This document shows, in pieces, positions 1-13,500 of a stretch of DNA of 32,692 nt. The position numbers were made by a program, and so were the translations under genes. The DNA lies in assembly GCA_027484125.1 (NCBI GenBank), contig JAIXUI010000133.1, positions 1-32,692 on the forward strand. Reading direction: 5' to 3'. The DNA is from Bacteroidota bacterium (GTDB taxonomy: Bacteria; Bacteroidota; Bacteroidia; UBA7662; JAIXUI01). The notes under the pieces are model-generated. The model searched no databases. It was not told the origin of the DNA and saw only the letters and a program-made list of their open reading frames with translations. Each line of letters starts with the position of its first letter. The stretch's first letter is position 1.

Positions 1-3000
1 ACTGTAGTAGTCAATGTGATAGATTATTGCCAAGTGAATACAGATTCAGTTCCTGTACATATTCAAAAAGTAACCTTTACAGGATTATCCAATAATTCTA
101 GTGCTTCAATAACAGGATATGAGTTCTTTAACAACCTAAGCGCTAAAGTTATTCCGGCTTCTAAGAACAATATTCTAACGATAACCCCAGGATTTACCGG
201 CACAACCATTCCGGTTCATTTTAAAGCTTGGGTTGACTGGAATAAAGATGGTGACTTGCTTGACGCAGGAGAAGAAATTCTAAGCAGTGGACCTGACACC
301 AATATGGCGATGGCTAACATCACAATTCCTGCAAGTGCTACATTAGGCATTTCAAGAATGCGAGTAGGAGCATTTACTACTGCTGGAATTGGAGCATGTG
401 ATACCGTTGCAGTTGGTGAGTTTGAAGATTACCCAATCGAAATTCTTCCATCTTCTGCCGACACCTCACTTCCAGTGTTCATAAGTCTAAATGCAATTCA
501 ACCTGTTTGTACGCCAGTATCGAGAACCATTGAAACCGTTTGGTCTGATAATTTCACTGTTGATAGTGTTTTCTTAGATTACTCCTTAGACAATGGAGCA
601 ACTTTCAACACTACAGCCATGGCTTACCAACTGGCCAATAATCTCTGGACAGGGACTTTACCGAGCGGTACACAAGGAGTGAAAGTAATTTATGCTTCAA
701 GAGCTATCGACCATAGTGGCAACACCAGAACCTCCGTTCCACGTTCGTTTACTGATGGTGCTTTTATAGTTTATGCCGGAAACGACACTACCGTTCCTCC
801 TACTGGCGGTGCTTTCAATAGAGTTGCCAAGCTGAACAGAAACTCCTTGAAGTTGTCTGAAATCCTTGTAAGCAGAGCCGCCCCAGGTGCTCAGGTAGTC
901 TGGCCAACAGTTCTTCCTCAAACGGGATTTGCCGATATGGTTGAAATTGCCAATACCATGAATGTATCTGCAGATTTATCCGGAATGATATTACGCACTC
1001 AAATTGTAACCGGAGGTCCAGGAGGTACACAAACTTTAAGTTATACTTTTCCGTCAGGAAGTATTGTCCCAGCTGGACAAACTGCGGTAGTAATTTATGC
1101 AGCCGGTACTGCCAACCTTGCTGCAAGGGTTTTCTACACTAATAACAACTTCTCAGTATTCAATGCAAACGGTCAATTTGCTGTTGCCTTAATCAACACC
1201 GACGGCAGTGTCCAAGATGCATTTATTGCCAATAACATGGTACCTACAGGTGCGCTTGGATTAAGTGCCAATGATTTCAATGGCACAATGGCAATTGGAG
1301 CAAATGTATCTGCAGTTCAAAGAATTAATTTGATGGACTCAGACTCGCCAGCTGATTGGATTTTGGTAAACGGGCAACCTACAACCACTTCACTATTGTC
1401 TTATAATTCTGGCTTGGGTATTCGTCCTGCTAGTTTTCAGTGGAAAGATCTCGGTACTAACACGTTAGTATCTAACACCGATACCTTGACCATATCAGCT
1501 CCTTCGAACAATCAATATGAAGTAGTCTTCACAGTTGACTCTTCTTGTACAGTTAGAGATACATTCCAAGTGAACGTTTCTACAGCCTTCCTTGATCTCA
1601 CTTTAGACAGTATTGCGCTGCCAAATTCTTGTGCTTTTGGATCCAATGAAACCATTCGTGTAAGAATTAAAAACATAGGCTTTAGTGCTTTAACCTTATC
1701 TCCTACCAACGGGCTGACGGTAGTGTTAGATGTAAATGGCGTACCCATTACACAGACGGTAAGTAATGGAACATTAGCTCTGAATGACACCATATGGGTA
1801 ACCTTTAACGGAATTAATTTGACAGGTGCTGCAATTCCAGTTAAATACACAATTTCTTCTTTCCTGAGTGTTGCTAATGACTTTGTTATCAATAACAACT
1901 CACGTGGACCAGTTGCACTCTTCTCTGAATTAATTTCAGTAAACGCTGGTGTTGACCAAACCATTGCTCCTTCTGCCAATGCAACACTTACTGCAACAAG
2001 TTCATACGAGAAAGTGGTGATCTCCGAAGTCATGCAGTCGCGTGGTAACGCAGGTACACAAGCTACCTTCCCTCCTGCAATCAATGTTGGAGGTGGAGCT
2101 GGCGGTCCGGATGTTTTCGAGTTCACCAACTTAGGTCCTAATCCAGTGGTTATGAGTGGTATGCAATTCCAAGCGTTAGGCAATGGAGGAGGCCCTGGAG
2201 GGGGTACTTTAGTAAACTATACTTTCCCAGCTGGTATCACTTTAGCTCCGGACTCTATTCTTACCCTTATAGCCGGAACTGGTACAAACGATACGGTTGG
2301 TAGATACTATTTCACCAATACTGCCAATAACAATCCTATCAATTCAACAGCAGCAGTGGGATACCTTTTAAGAAGAGGCACTAAAATTCTAGATGCTGTT
2401 GCAGTAAATAATTACACTTTCACCGTTGCCTCAGGAGTTACATCCGATGATTGGACAGGTAGTGTTTCGGTAGCCAACTTAGCAGGTATGCAAAGATTTG
2501 GCTCTGATAACAATAGCAGTTCAAATTGGAGAGCCGATACCGTAGGTTTTGTCTCCACCATTGGCGCTCGTAATGCTAGTTTAGTAAGCACCCCTGGAAG
2601 CACTTCTTGGAACGTTCAAGGCAATTCTACTTCCCTGGGCTCAGCCAACTCCATTGTTGTGAATCCTTCTGTAACAACTCAATACGTTTACACTCTTGCT
2701 GTTAACAATTGCACCTACAGGGACACTGTAACAGTGAATGTATCTACAAGCTTTGTTGATTTAACTCCGGATTCTGTTAGACTTGGTAATGGAGCATGCA
2801 GTATTGGAAATACCGTTGATGTTGAGTTGAGAATAAGAAATGTTGGCTTACAAACACTTAATGCTTCAACGAATCCAATTGATGTAAATCTTACTGTAAA
2901 TGGAACTCCTACAACAGCTACCATCAACACCGGCAGCATCCCTGCCAATGGCTTTAGTTGGGTTACAATTCCGGCAGTTTCGTTAACAGGTTCACAAACA

Positions 3001-4494
3001 TTTACATTCAATACCACAATCGGAGCAAGAATTAGCTGTTCTGTTGACATTCTTGCAACAAACGATTCTCTCAATCCAATACGTATAGGTAGAGCACCAT
3101 TGACCATAATAGCAAGCAACGACACCCAGGTTGTACCTGGAGCGAATGTTACCTTACAAGCTAGTACCACATTAGGTTCGGTGGTGATTTCGGAAGTATT
3201 CTACGCATCAGGAAGCCAAGGTGCTCAATCGGCGGCCTCCTTCCCAAGTCCAATCACTACTTCTACGAATGCTTCATTTATTGAGATTGCCAATAACTCT
3301 TCAGCCACAATGAACCTAGCTGGTTGGGTTTTAGAATCTGTTGCAAATAATCCCCAAGCTGCCTTTACTTTCAATATGCCCACATCAGCGGTACTTGCTC
3401 CCGGTCAAGTAATGGTCATCAGCAGCCAAACGGGTACAAATGACACCGTAAACAAAGTTTACTTCCTTAATCTCGCCGCAAACCCTTATGCCGCTAACCG
3501 AGCTTGGGGATTAATTCTACGTCAAGGAACTACCATCAGGGATGCGGTTGCATTTAATACCTACGCATTCTTCCCAACTAGTGGAGTAACCGCTTTAGAT
3601 TCAAGAGGATCTGTAAATAACATTGCAGGCCGTGCAGCGATGATTAGAAAGGGATGGGACAACAATGCTTCCACTGATTGGTCTTTGAGTTCAACTGCTG
3701 ACACCTCTAGCATTGGAGTTTTCAATAATGGCTTAAACAGATTTACAACTACCTATTTGTGGACTACAGCTGGAAACACCATTGGAGCTGGAAGTTCTTT
3801 AGTTGTTAACCCAACTTTTAATACTACTTACATCGTTAATGCTTCAAATGGCTTCTGTACTGCTATAGATACTGTAGTAGTGAGCATGACCAGTGTCCAG
3901 AATATCGAAATGATTGCCTTTAACACGCCAACGAATGTTCCTATCGTAGGAGGTACCCCCATCTCTGTGAAGTTGAGAAATATGGGTAATCAACCTGTTT
4001 CTGGCTTTGATTTATTCTTGTCTGACAATGGATTAATGGTTGCTACTGATAACATTACCACCAGTATTGGAGTTAATGGCACTTTTGACCACACCTTCTC
4101 TACGAATTGGAGTCCGGTAATTGCCGGACCGATTAGCCTTAAAGCTTATCATAACTTGGCTAATGACATCAACCGTTCTAATGACACCATCAGTGCAGTT
4201 TATAATTCCATCGTAAGTTCAGCTACTCTTGAAGCTGATCAGTTTAGAATTTATCCAAACCCTGCTAATCACGAGGTTTATTTAGACGCTAAATTCGAAG
4301 GTTCTTCAAGGGTAACCATTCAAGTTAGAGATCTATCAGGTCGTACCCTCATGTTGATTCCATTAGGTACCGTTCATCATGGAATTCATCGCCTTCCTAT
4401 TCAAACTAACATCTTAAACAACGGTCTGTACATTTTCGAAGTTTTGTCAGATGAAAATCCAGTGATGAAAGCGAAAATTCAGATTCTAAAATGA
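1..4494 (+). CDS. Large secreted T9SS cargo protein with GEVED and lamin-tail modules (5' end outside window)
   Basis: Secreted or surface protein; function unknown, probably adhesive or structural. The frame is open to the first base, where it reads TVVVNV like the ends of later modules, so the gene starts upstream; the GTG at 16 is not a credible start. In order: a GEVED-type domain (about nt 30-450, with DWNKDGD and ending GEFEDYPIEIL); an Ig-like stretch (about 450-790); three modules, each a lamin-tail-like domain (SE[IV] start at 856, 2023 and 3190) followed by a Cys-x-x-[RI]-D-T strand, with a CARDB-like domain after it. A type A T9SS sorting domain closes the protein (about 4240-4491, FRIYPNPA then GLYIFEV). 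The next cargo gene follows after 10 nt with no terminator, so they are probably co-transcribed. Secretion route is well supported; the ligand is unknown. Confidence 0.85.
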   Translation, partial: TVVVNVIDYCQVNTDSVPVHIQKVTFTGLSNNSSASITGYEFFNNLSAKVIPASKNNILTITPGFTGTTIPVHFKAWVDWNKDGDLLDAGEEILSSGPDTNMAMANITIPASATLGISRMRVGAFTTAGIGACDTVAVGEFEDYPIEILPSSADTSLPVFISLNAIQPVCTPVSRTIETVWSDNFTVDSVFLDYSLDNGATFNTTAMAYQLANNLWTGTLPSGTQGVKVIYASRAIDHSGNTRTSVPRSFTDGAFIVYAGNDTTVPPTGGAFNRVAKLNRNSLKLSEILVSRAAPGAQVVWPTVLPQTGFADMVEIANTMNVSADLSGMILRTQIVTGGPGGTQTLSYTFPSGSIVPAGQTAVVIYAAGTANLAARVFYTNNNFSVFNANGQFAVALINTDGSVQDAFIANNMVPTGALGLSANDFNGTMAIGANVSAVQRINLMDSDSPADWILVNGQPTTTSLLSYNSGLGIRPASFQWKDLGTNTLVSNTDTLTISAPSNNQYEVVFTVDSSCTVRDTFQVNVSTAFLDLTLDSIALPNSCAFGSNETIRVRIKNIGFSALTLSPTNGLTVVLDVNGVPITQTVSNGTLALNDTIWVTFNGINLTGAAIPVKYTISSFLSVANDFVINNNSRGPVALFSELISVNAGVDQTIAPSANATLTATSSYEKVVISEVMQSRGNAGTQATFPPAINVGGGAGGPDVFEFTNLGPNPVVMSGMQFQALGNGGGPGGGTLVNYTFPAGITLAPDSILTLIAGTGTNDTVGRYYFTNTANNNPINSTAAVGYLLRRGTKILDAVAVNNYTFTVASGVTSDDWTGSVSVANLAGMQRFGSDNNSSSNWRADTVGFVSTIGARNASLVSTPGSTSWNVQGNSTSLGSANSIVVNPSVTTQYVYTLAVNNCTYRDTVTVNVSTSFVDLTPDSVRLGNGACSIGNTVDVELRIRNVGLQTLNASTNPIDVNLTVNGTPTTATINTGSIPANGFSWVTIPAVSLTGSQTFTFNTTIGARISCSVDILATNDSLNPIRIGRAPLTIIASNDTQVVPGANVTLQASTTLGSVVISEVFYASGSQGAQSAASFPSPITTSTNASFIEIANNSSATMNLAGWVLESVANNPQAAFTFNMPTSAVLAPGQVMVISSQTGTNDTVNKVYFLNLAANPYAANRAWGLILRQGTTIRDAVAFNTYAFFPTSGVTALDSRGSVNNIAGRAAMIRKGWDNNASTDWSLSSTADTSSIGVFNNGLNRFTTTYLWTTAGNTIGAGSSLVVNPTFNTTYIVNASNGFCTAIDTVVVSMTSVQNIEMIAFNTPTNVPIVGGTPISVKLRNMGNQPVSGFDLFLSDNGLMVATDNITTSIGVNGTFDHTFSTNWSPVIAGPISLKAYHNLANDINRSNDTISAVYNSIVSSATLEADQFRIYPNPANHEVYLDAKFEGSSRVTIQVRDLSGRTLMLIPLGTVHHGIHRLPIQTNILNNGLYIFEVLSDENPVMKAKIQILK
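856..3900 (+). repeat. Three tandem lamin-tail/CARDB-like coding modules, period 1167 nt
   Basis: The Ser codon opening each lamin-tail-like domain lies at 856, 2023 and 3190, exactly 1167 nt (389 codons) apart. A second anchor, the Cys codon of the C-x-x-[RI]-D-T strand, lies at 1546, 2710 and 3856 (spacing 1164 and 1146 nt). Modules resemble each other as protein but have clearly diverged as DNA, so this is old duplication rather than a recent expansion. The first bases of the window look like the end of one more such strand. Confidence 0.8.
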
Positions 4495-4504
4495 AATCAC
4501 ACCA

Positions 4505-7500
4505 ATGACTAAAAGGCTTCTTGCCGGAATACTTTTAATTCTTCTGTCTTTATCCGGGTACGTGGCTACGGCCAACCATATGATGGGTGGTGACATGTAC
4601 TACACTTATCTCGGTCTAAAACCAGGAGATCCAACCAGGTCGTTGTATCGCTTGTCCGCCGTCATTTACAGAAATTGTAATGGCGGCGGCGCCGCATTAG
4701 AAGGTTCTTATCCTTTTGGAGTTTATAACGCGCTGAATAACACGCTTATACAGACAGTCAACCTTGGACAAGTCTCTTTTGTTCAATTAGGACAATATGC
4801 CCCTGGATGCAGCTATCCCTCTAGTGTTTGTATTCAGGAAGGCATGTATGAAGGAATTATTGAAATCCCCAATAACCTGACAGGCAATCCCGGTTTTCAC
4901 ATTTCGATGTACTCGTGGAGGCGGAATACCAATATCAATAATATCGCAACTAACGGGGGGAATCAAGCAGGACCAGATGGCATGGTTTGGTACTGCTATA
5001 TTCCACCCCATTCTTTTCAAAATAGCTCTCCTCGATTTTTAGCTAAACCTCTCCCCTATATGTGTGTAGGGAGAGAATTTCGATTTAATCACAATGGTTT
5101 TGACCCTGATGGTGACTCCCTTGTCTTCTCATTCGCTTATCCTTATGGCTCGATTGGAATTGGAGCTGTTGCGAATAATACTCCACAAGGGGTAGCTGGT
5201 GGAGTACCAAACAGCCCCGCTCCCATTGGTCTTGCTAATAATCCTCGTCCACCAGGTGCCAATTCGAATACAACTTTCTGGTTCGGTGGCGTGCAATACC
5301 AAGCTGGATACTCATTCCCCAATACCCAAATCAACTCTCTCGGAGGAATGACCATAAACCCTTACACAGGAGAAATTTCAGTAACTCCCACGCAAGCTGG
5401 GAATTTTGTAATTGCCGTGGAGGTTAAAGAGTATCGGGTTGACCGTCTTAATGACACCACCATCTACCTCGGCTCTATTCGAAGAGACTTACAGTTTCTG
5501 GTTGGTGCAGGTTGCGCCAACAATTTTGCGCCGGTGGTTACCAATATCCCTGACAGTTTTGTTGTTGAAGCTGGCACTCCACTTAACTTCAACTTCCTAG
5601 TTTTCGATGCCGAAGGTGATAGTGTTATTATCGACAAACAAGGATCCATCTTCGACGCCTCTGGCGGTTTCCCTCCTCCATATGCCAATCTACCCAATGT
5701 TTCAGGTTTACAAGTTGCGCAAGGCAGTTTTAGCTGGACACCTTCCTGCGCCTACGCCCGTGTTGCTCCCTATTTCTTTTCCATTTTAGTTCGTGACAAT
5801 CAGTGTAATGCCACTCAGAAAACTGTTTTTATTAAAGTTATTCCCAAAGACATTATCAAACCACCTTCCATACAATGTGTGGATGTCTTAAGCAATAATA
5901 GCATAAGATTGAGTTATACCAGAGCTACCGGAAGCGTAACAGATTTTCAACTTTACCGGGTTTTTAGAAGACCTTTTGGCAGTAGTAACTGGACCCAAAT
6001 TGATTCCATCAACAACTGGTCTAGCGGAACTTATACGGATAATACTGCCAGTAATGCATTGACACAGCGGTATGAGTATAGAATGATTTCCGTGAATCAA
6101 TGTAAAGAAGAAGGGCTACCCTCTAATTCAATTAGCTCAATTACTCTCACAGGAAACCGCTACAGCGCTGACCGAGTACAATTGAGATGGACCAGGCCCT
6201 CTTTCCCAACCTCTTTTACCGCCAGAGTCAGAATCCAAAGAAGTGTCAATGGAGGGCCTTTCAATACCATCGATTCCATTCCTTCTACTGACACAGTTTA
6301 CAACGACAAATGGTGTACTTCTTCTGTTACTTATCGCATTTTCTACATTGAAAATGTGACTGGTTGCCAAATAGGTACCATTACACCTAATTCATTTACC
6401 CTTTTCGATACTATCCGACCAAGCCGACCAACAATTCTTGTTGCCAATGTTTCCGGTACAAACAGGGTTGAAGTAACTATTCAAAGTTCTGACTCAAGCG
6501 ATGTAGCCAACTATCGTTTACTCAGGTCCGTGAATGGTGGTCCATTTACTCAGATAAACACCATCAACAATGCCTTTACCGCTACACATATTCTTACAGA
6601 TTTTGATAGCCCTAGCGGTAGAATTAGTACATGTTACAGGGTTATCGCAACCGATATCTGCGGATTAACTAGTGACAGTTCAAATACTCATTGTATTTCA
6701 CAGCTAACGGGTACACCCGGGCAATTAAGCATCAACCTAAGGTGGAGTAACTATACAGGAAGAAGTTTTGCGACTTGGCGTGTTCAGAAATTACAAGGTA
6801 GCAACTGGGTCACTTTACCAGGGACAGGTAACGTACCCGATTCAGTTTACACCGATAACTCTGCTATGATATGCAATCAACTTCAAACCTACAGGGTGAA
6901 GTTTTTTGCTCCAGGTTCTGATACAACTGTTTCACACAGTAGCCAATTGGTAATTGCCCCTTTCGACACGATTCGCCCTGCTACTCCTGTAACCTACAAT
7001 GCCACCGTTTGGAATGCAACTCAGAACAGAGTTTCCTTCTTTACAGTTGCGGATGCTGATGTAAATCGCTATCAAATCCTTGCCTCTGTTAATGGAGGCC
7101 CATACTCCCAAGTTGGGCAGGTTCTAAACCCAACACCAGGGTTACAAACCTTTCAGCATACCGGCATCAATACTACAGCCAATACTTACACTTATCGTAT
7201 TCAAGCAGTAGATACCTGTAACCAAAATCGATCCGACAGTTCTGCCATTCAACGACCTATCCTCCTCTCCGGTAATCCAGGAAACCTTAGTGCATGGCTG
7301 AGTTGGACCCCTTATGTAGGTTATACCCTTTCCAGACATCGGATTCAAAGACTTATCGGTACAACCTGGACTGATATAGGATTTACAGACTCTGTAGCTA
7401 CCAGCTTCAGAGATTCCGGTACTTTAGCTTGCAACGTTACCTACCGTTATCGGTTACTTGCTGAAAAATCCGCAGACACCCTCGGGAATTTCTCAAATGA

Positions 7501-10500
7501 GATTTCTGTAACGCCATTCGACACCTTGCGTCCAACAGTTCCAGTGGTGCTTTTGGCTACCGTTAATAGTGCAAACTCCATTACCTATTCTTTCCTGCGT
7601 TCTACTTCTGCAGATGTGAATCGCTATCAGGTTTTCGGGAGTACCAATAATGGTCCTTGGAACTTACTTGCTACACTCAATCCTCCATTTACCGATACGC
7701 TCACCTTCACTCAAACACCTGTGAATGCAAGAGTCAATACTTTCCGCTATCGGGTAGTGGCCATAGATAGTTGTAACAACAACCGCTCTGACTCAAGCAT
7801 TATTCACAGCCCGGTGAGAGTCACCGGTACAGCTGGTCAATTACGAGCTAATTTATCGTGGCCGCTGTATGTTGGCTTTAACCCTGATTCTCAACGCGTT
7901 CAAAAACTATCCGGCACCAATTGGATTAACCTTGCATCCTTAAATGGTGTTGTTACAAGCTACACAGATAGCATTGGTTTAGCTTGTAACGTTCCTCAAA
8001 CTTATCGACTCTTGAGCTTTAGCCCTGGGGGATTAATTAGCCAATCAAGCGATATTACCGTAACGCCATTCGATACTATTCCACCAACAATTCCTCAAAT
8101 CCGAAACATCTCAATTCCTGCGAACGGTGTTGTTCAAGTAACTTGGAATGCAAGTCCTTCCGTTGATGTAAATAGACACAGTATTTGGAACAGCTTTAAC
8201 GGAGCCGCAGCAACCTCTGTGTTAGACACTTTGGTTAGAGGTGGAAATCTTGGAACTTTTGTTTCCCAGTTCAATAGCAACACCCAACTTAACAATTGTG
8301 TATTTGCCACTGCAGCAGATAGCTGCTCGAATCGAAATTCGCCGAACAGCCCAACATTCTGCGCTATCACACTCAACGGAAGTCCAGGAAACCTTAGAAG
8401 CAACTTGAGTTGGAGTGCCTTTGCAGGATACAACCTCAGCAACTATCAAATTGAAAGACAAAGTCCAGGCAGTAGCAGCTGGGTAAACATCGGATCAGTA
8501 AGTGCAACCACCCTGTCTTTTGTTGATTCAGTAAACACCCCTTGCAATAATACTTTCAACTATCGCATTTCGGGTGTTGAAAACGGAGGAAGTAGAACTA
8601 CCCTTTCTAATACTATTTCAGTAACTCCATTCGATACCATTCGCCCTAATGCTCCATCGGTTCACAATGTTTCAGTATTCAGCTCAGGGAGTGTACAAAT
8701 AACCTTTACTGCTAGCAATGCGAGTGATGTTGACCGTCATTTGGTGTATAGGTCTAATGGTGGTGCATTCCAATTAATTGACACTATTAGACAAGCCGGA
8801 AATGGCGCAAATGTTACTTGGTATGATAGCACTGCTTCTACCGCAAGCGCAGTATCGTATTGTTACTACCTGGTGGCATTAGACAGCTGTCAAAATAATG
8901 CATCAGCTCCATCAGACACTGATTGTACCGTTCGTATTGAAGCAACCGGAAACAGCTGTGCAAGAGTGGCTAACCTCACTTGGAGCGGCTATCAAGGCTG
9001 GAATAATCCGGTAAGCCGTTATGAAATCTATCGTTCAGACAATGGTGGACCATTTAATCTGCAGGCACAAGTAACCGGTACTACTACTGCTTTCAGCCAA
9101 GCAAGCCTTCCTTTAGGGGTTGACTTCTGCTATCAAATCGTAGCGGTACAAGCAACTACAGGAACTACCTCTAATTCGAACATCTTTTGCTTAACCTTAG
9201 GACCTCCTGCTCCACCGGTTGTTACAGCGGCAAGTGTTACTCAAACTAGTGCCGCCGCTGGAGAAGTGCAAGTAAGATGGAGCGTACCCGCCGGTCAAGC
9301 AGTGAGCTCTTTAAGTTTATATTATGCAAGTGGAAGAACTGGAGGAATGACGCTGCTACAAGCCAACATTCCTCCAACTCAAACCAGCTTCACGCATCAA
9401 AACTTGAATACCAAAACAGAGGTACACCGTTACTATCTAACGCTCACTGATACGTGTGCGAATACTTCTGCTCCATCTGATACCAATAGAACCATGGATT
9501 TCTCTATTCAGGGTGGGCAAGTGGTTCATCGGATGAATTGGTCGCCTTACTTAGGCTGGCCGGTACAACGCTATCGCATTCACCGCTTCGATCCAAGTGG
9601 ATTGGTCGTTGTTGACAGCGTTCCCGGTACCGATACCGTTTATACGGCTTTCCCTGCGCCATGTAATCGTGATGTTTCTTATAAGGTAGAAGCGGTTGGG
9701 CCTTTGGGGCAAAGCAGCTTCTCTGATACTGCTCAAACACGCGCTGTTGACATATTACCACCCAATGCGCCAATACTTCGAAATGCAACTGTTATCTCTA
9801 ATAACCGAGTTCAAATAAGCTTCACTAGCGCAGACTCTGTTGACATTTTTGCTTATTCAGTAAGAAGATCAGTCAATGGTGGAAGTTTCAGTCATATCAA
9901 CTTTGTAGCTCACCCAGGTCCCGGCCAGTCTTTAAATTACCTCGATACCACCAATACTTTAAGTGATCAGCTTTGCTATGTGGTAGTCACCTTAGATAGC
10001 TGTTTAAATGCAACTGCTTCCGACACCTTCTGCGTAGTTCAATTGAAGGCAGAAGCGCAACAATTGCAAAACACCATAACCTGGTCAAGATTTAGAGGAT
10101 ATAACCTTGCAAATCAAATACTTGAAAGATGGAACGGGACAGCTTGGGTTACTTTAGCAACTTTATCGCCTGCCGATACCCAATTCGTTCATTCCCCACT
10201 CCCCTGTTCGGTTACTGAACGTTATCGTCTTACAGTGAATGAGGCAGGTGGAAGTAGATTATCTTTATCTGACACCACATGGGCAACACCTTTCGATACA
10301 GTAAAACCAGCTCGCCCAACTATTCGCTGGGCAAGTATTAGAAGCAACACAACTGCCTTATTGAAATGGCAAGCCAATACCGAAGGTGATTTAGCCGGGT
10401 ACCGAATTTACTACCGCTCTGCTAATACTCCTTGGACATTCTTCTCCCAAACCGGAAGAGTTGATTCCATTCAAATCACAGGCCTCAACACCCTCGATTC

Positions 10501-13500
10501 TACTTACAGCTTTGCGCTCGCAGCTTTCGATACCTGTGGAGGCAACCGCTCTGATACAGCATTCTTCCACAGCACCGTCCAATTAAAAGGAACAGCAGGA
10601 AACTTATCCAACGCTTTGAACTGGTCGCCTTATGTAGGATTTGCTGGAATCAGCCAATACTACATCGAGCGATTAACCGGAACAGTATGGAGTGTGTTAG
10701 ATTCTGTCAATGGCTTGACCAATACCTACAATCACCAGAATCTGCCATGCAATCAAGCGGTAGTTTACCGCATTCGAACTATGGCAACCGATGGCTCTAT
10801 CAGCCTTTCTGATACCCTGAGGAGAATTCCATTCGACACCATCCCACCCGTTGCGCCGGTTATTCGAAACTTAACGGTGTTAAACAACTCCAGCTTGATT
10901 GTGAACTGGGATCCTGCAGACCTTCAAGTAGGCACCCATGAAATCTACCTAAAATCATTAAATGGAAGTTGGGTACTATCAGCAACGGTTGGCAATGTAA
11001 GTACGCATACCATCACCGGTCTCAACACCCTAGATTCTGCTTATTGCGTACGCATTCAAGCCCTCGACACTTGTGCATTCAACCGTTCTGCATTTAGTCA
11101 GGAACATTGCAGTGTTCAACTCAATGGTGTTGCGGGCAACCAAAGCAATACCCTTAATTGGACTCCATACGCCGGTTTCCAAAGCTGGAAGTATTACATC
11201 GAACAACCAGGTGGAACAGGATGGATTATTCTTGATTCGGTAGCGTCAAACTTGCAAACCTTTGTTCATCAGCCGCTTGCATGTAACGTTACTCAGACCT
11301 ACCGCATAAGAGCGCTCAACCTGCTAACCGGATTCTCTGCTGTGTCTGACACTTTAATGAGAACTCCATTTGATACTGTAAAGCCAAACCGTGCCATCCT
11401 TCAAGCGGTTTCTGTAACTGGGCCAAACAGCATTCTGGTCTCCTGGCAAGCAGGACCTAGCCCGGATGTTAATCGTTATGAAGTATGGAGGGCTAATGCA
11501 GGAGGAACCTTTACCCTCATCGCTACCGTAACAAACCAGACTTCTTATACCGATAACGTTCCTGCGGCTACTCAAGGTCAGCGTTATCAGTACCAGATTA
11601 TTGCCATCGACTCTTGCAACTTGGCCAATAGATCAGAGCCTTCCTTGCCACATCTTACCATGAACCTGACCAGTCGAACCGGTGCTTGTTCACCGGCTGT
11701 AGTCTTGAACTGGTCTGCTTATCCGTATTTCAATGGTGGGTTAGGAAATTATCAGGTATTACGTTCTCAAAACAATGGCCCATTTACCCCTATCGCCACT
11801 GTTGCAGCAACCGACACCTTCTACACCGACAATGGGGTGAACGTCACTTCCGCTTATTGCTATCGAATTCAGGCCAACAGCCTAGTAGGAAACAATCAGG
11901 CACTTTCTGACAGCACCTGTATCGCTCCGGCAGTTTTTGCGACTACCCCTGCTGGTCCGATGGTTTATACTTCTGTTACAGCAACCGGAATCTCCAACGG
12001 TGCTGCATTTATTGCGTGGACGCCGTACAATCCAGCAATTGATACCCTAGCACGAGGCTATCGCTTGTATCACAGCACCGTTTCCGCTAATGGTCCTTGG
12101 AACTTGATAGGAACTTTCAATCAAGTTACCCCAACTTCCTTTAACCACACCAACATCAACACCCGGACAGGACGTAACTTCTACGCTGTTCGCGTCATCG
12201 ACTCTTGCGGATTTGAAGGAGATTCCAGCGCTGCACACAGCCCAACCTTGTTACAAGTTAACAACGGCAACCTTCGAACTAGTTTATTCTGGACACGATA
12301 TGTCGGTAGCACCCCTTCTTCCTTCTCACTCGAAAAATCACTCAACGGAGGTCCTTTCTTCGTAATTCCGGGTATTCTTCCAACTGACACCAGTTACACC
12401 GATACCCTAATCCGTTGTGGTCAAACCTACACCTATCGCATTCAACAAACCATTGTATCCGCATCAGGAAATACCAATATCAGCCTTTCTGATACGGTTC
12501 AAATCATTGGTAGAGATTCCATAGCACCAGATGTTCCTGTGTTGCTGGAAGCTAGCGTCACCAGAACCGATGTAGTTAATGGAGAAGTAACTCTTCAATA
12601 TACCGGAGCAAACCAAGACAACCGAAACGGTTACCGCATTTATAGGTCAATTAACAGCGGTCCGTTCACGCCAACCTTTGTGGCCAATACCGGAACAGGC
12701 CAATTCTCCTTCACTGATCAGAACCTGAACACTCGCGACAATACCTACCGCTATTTCATCACTTCTACCGATAGTTGTGGCAATGAATCAGATTCATCCG
12801 CTATTCATATCACAACCAACTTAACTGTAACCGCGGTAAATGGTGCCAATGCACTAAGCTGGACCGCTTATATAGGGTTCCCCAACGTAGAGTATGAAAT
12901 TGAACGTAAAACCGCAGGCACTGCGTGGGTAAGCTTGGGTAAATTCCCATCTACCCAACTTGCCTTCGACGACTCGTTGGTAAAATGCGACACCATTTAT
13001 TTCTATCGAATTACCGCATTGAATATCACACCGGTAGTTCCTCCAACCCAAGCCTTTGCTTATTCGGATACAACTTCTGCCAAAGCATTTGAAAGCATTC
13101 CGCCATTGGCGCCAGCCGTTCATCAAGCAACTGTGGAGCAAACCTCCAGAACCCAAGGAAGTGTTCGTGTAAACTGGCAGCCTTCTGCTTCCCGTGACGC
13201 TATGCGCTACATCATTTCTCGCAGTACCAGCGGTGGCACATTTATTCAGGTAGCAGATCTTGGCCTAGTTACTTCATGGCTCGATACCGCAATCAATACC
13301 GTGCAGGAAACCTACACCTACCGCATTGAGGTCATCGACTCCTGCTTCAACCGCAGTACTTCTCCAAGTGTGGACCACACTACCATGGTGCTCAACACCA
13401 CTCCAAGCAATGAGGCTGCAATTCTCAACTGGACGCCTTATGGAGGTTGGACCGTTAACGAGTATGAAATCTGGAGAGACAATGTAAAAGTGGGAAGCGT

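Noticed and set aside
16-18. GTG as the start of the first T9SS gene
   Set aside because: The frame is open to base 1 and the residues before it match the end of a repeated strand, so the gene simply begins outside the window.
697-3170. Several long minus-strand open frames across the first T9SS gene
   Set aside because: They lack recognisable domains, overlap a clear coding frame, and are expected in the antisense of repetitive Thr/Ser/Asn-rich coding sequence.
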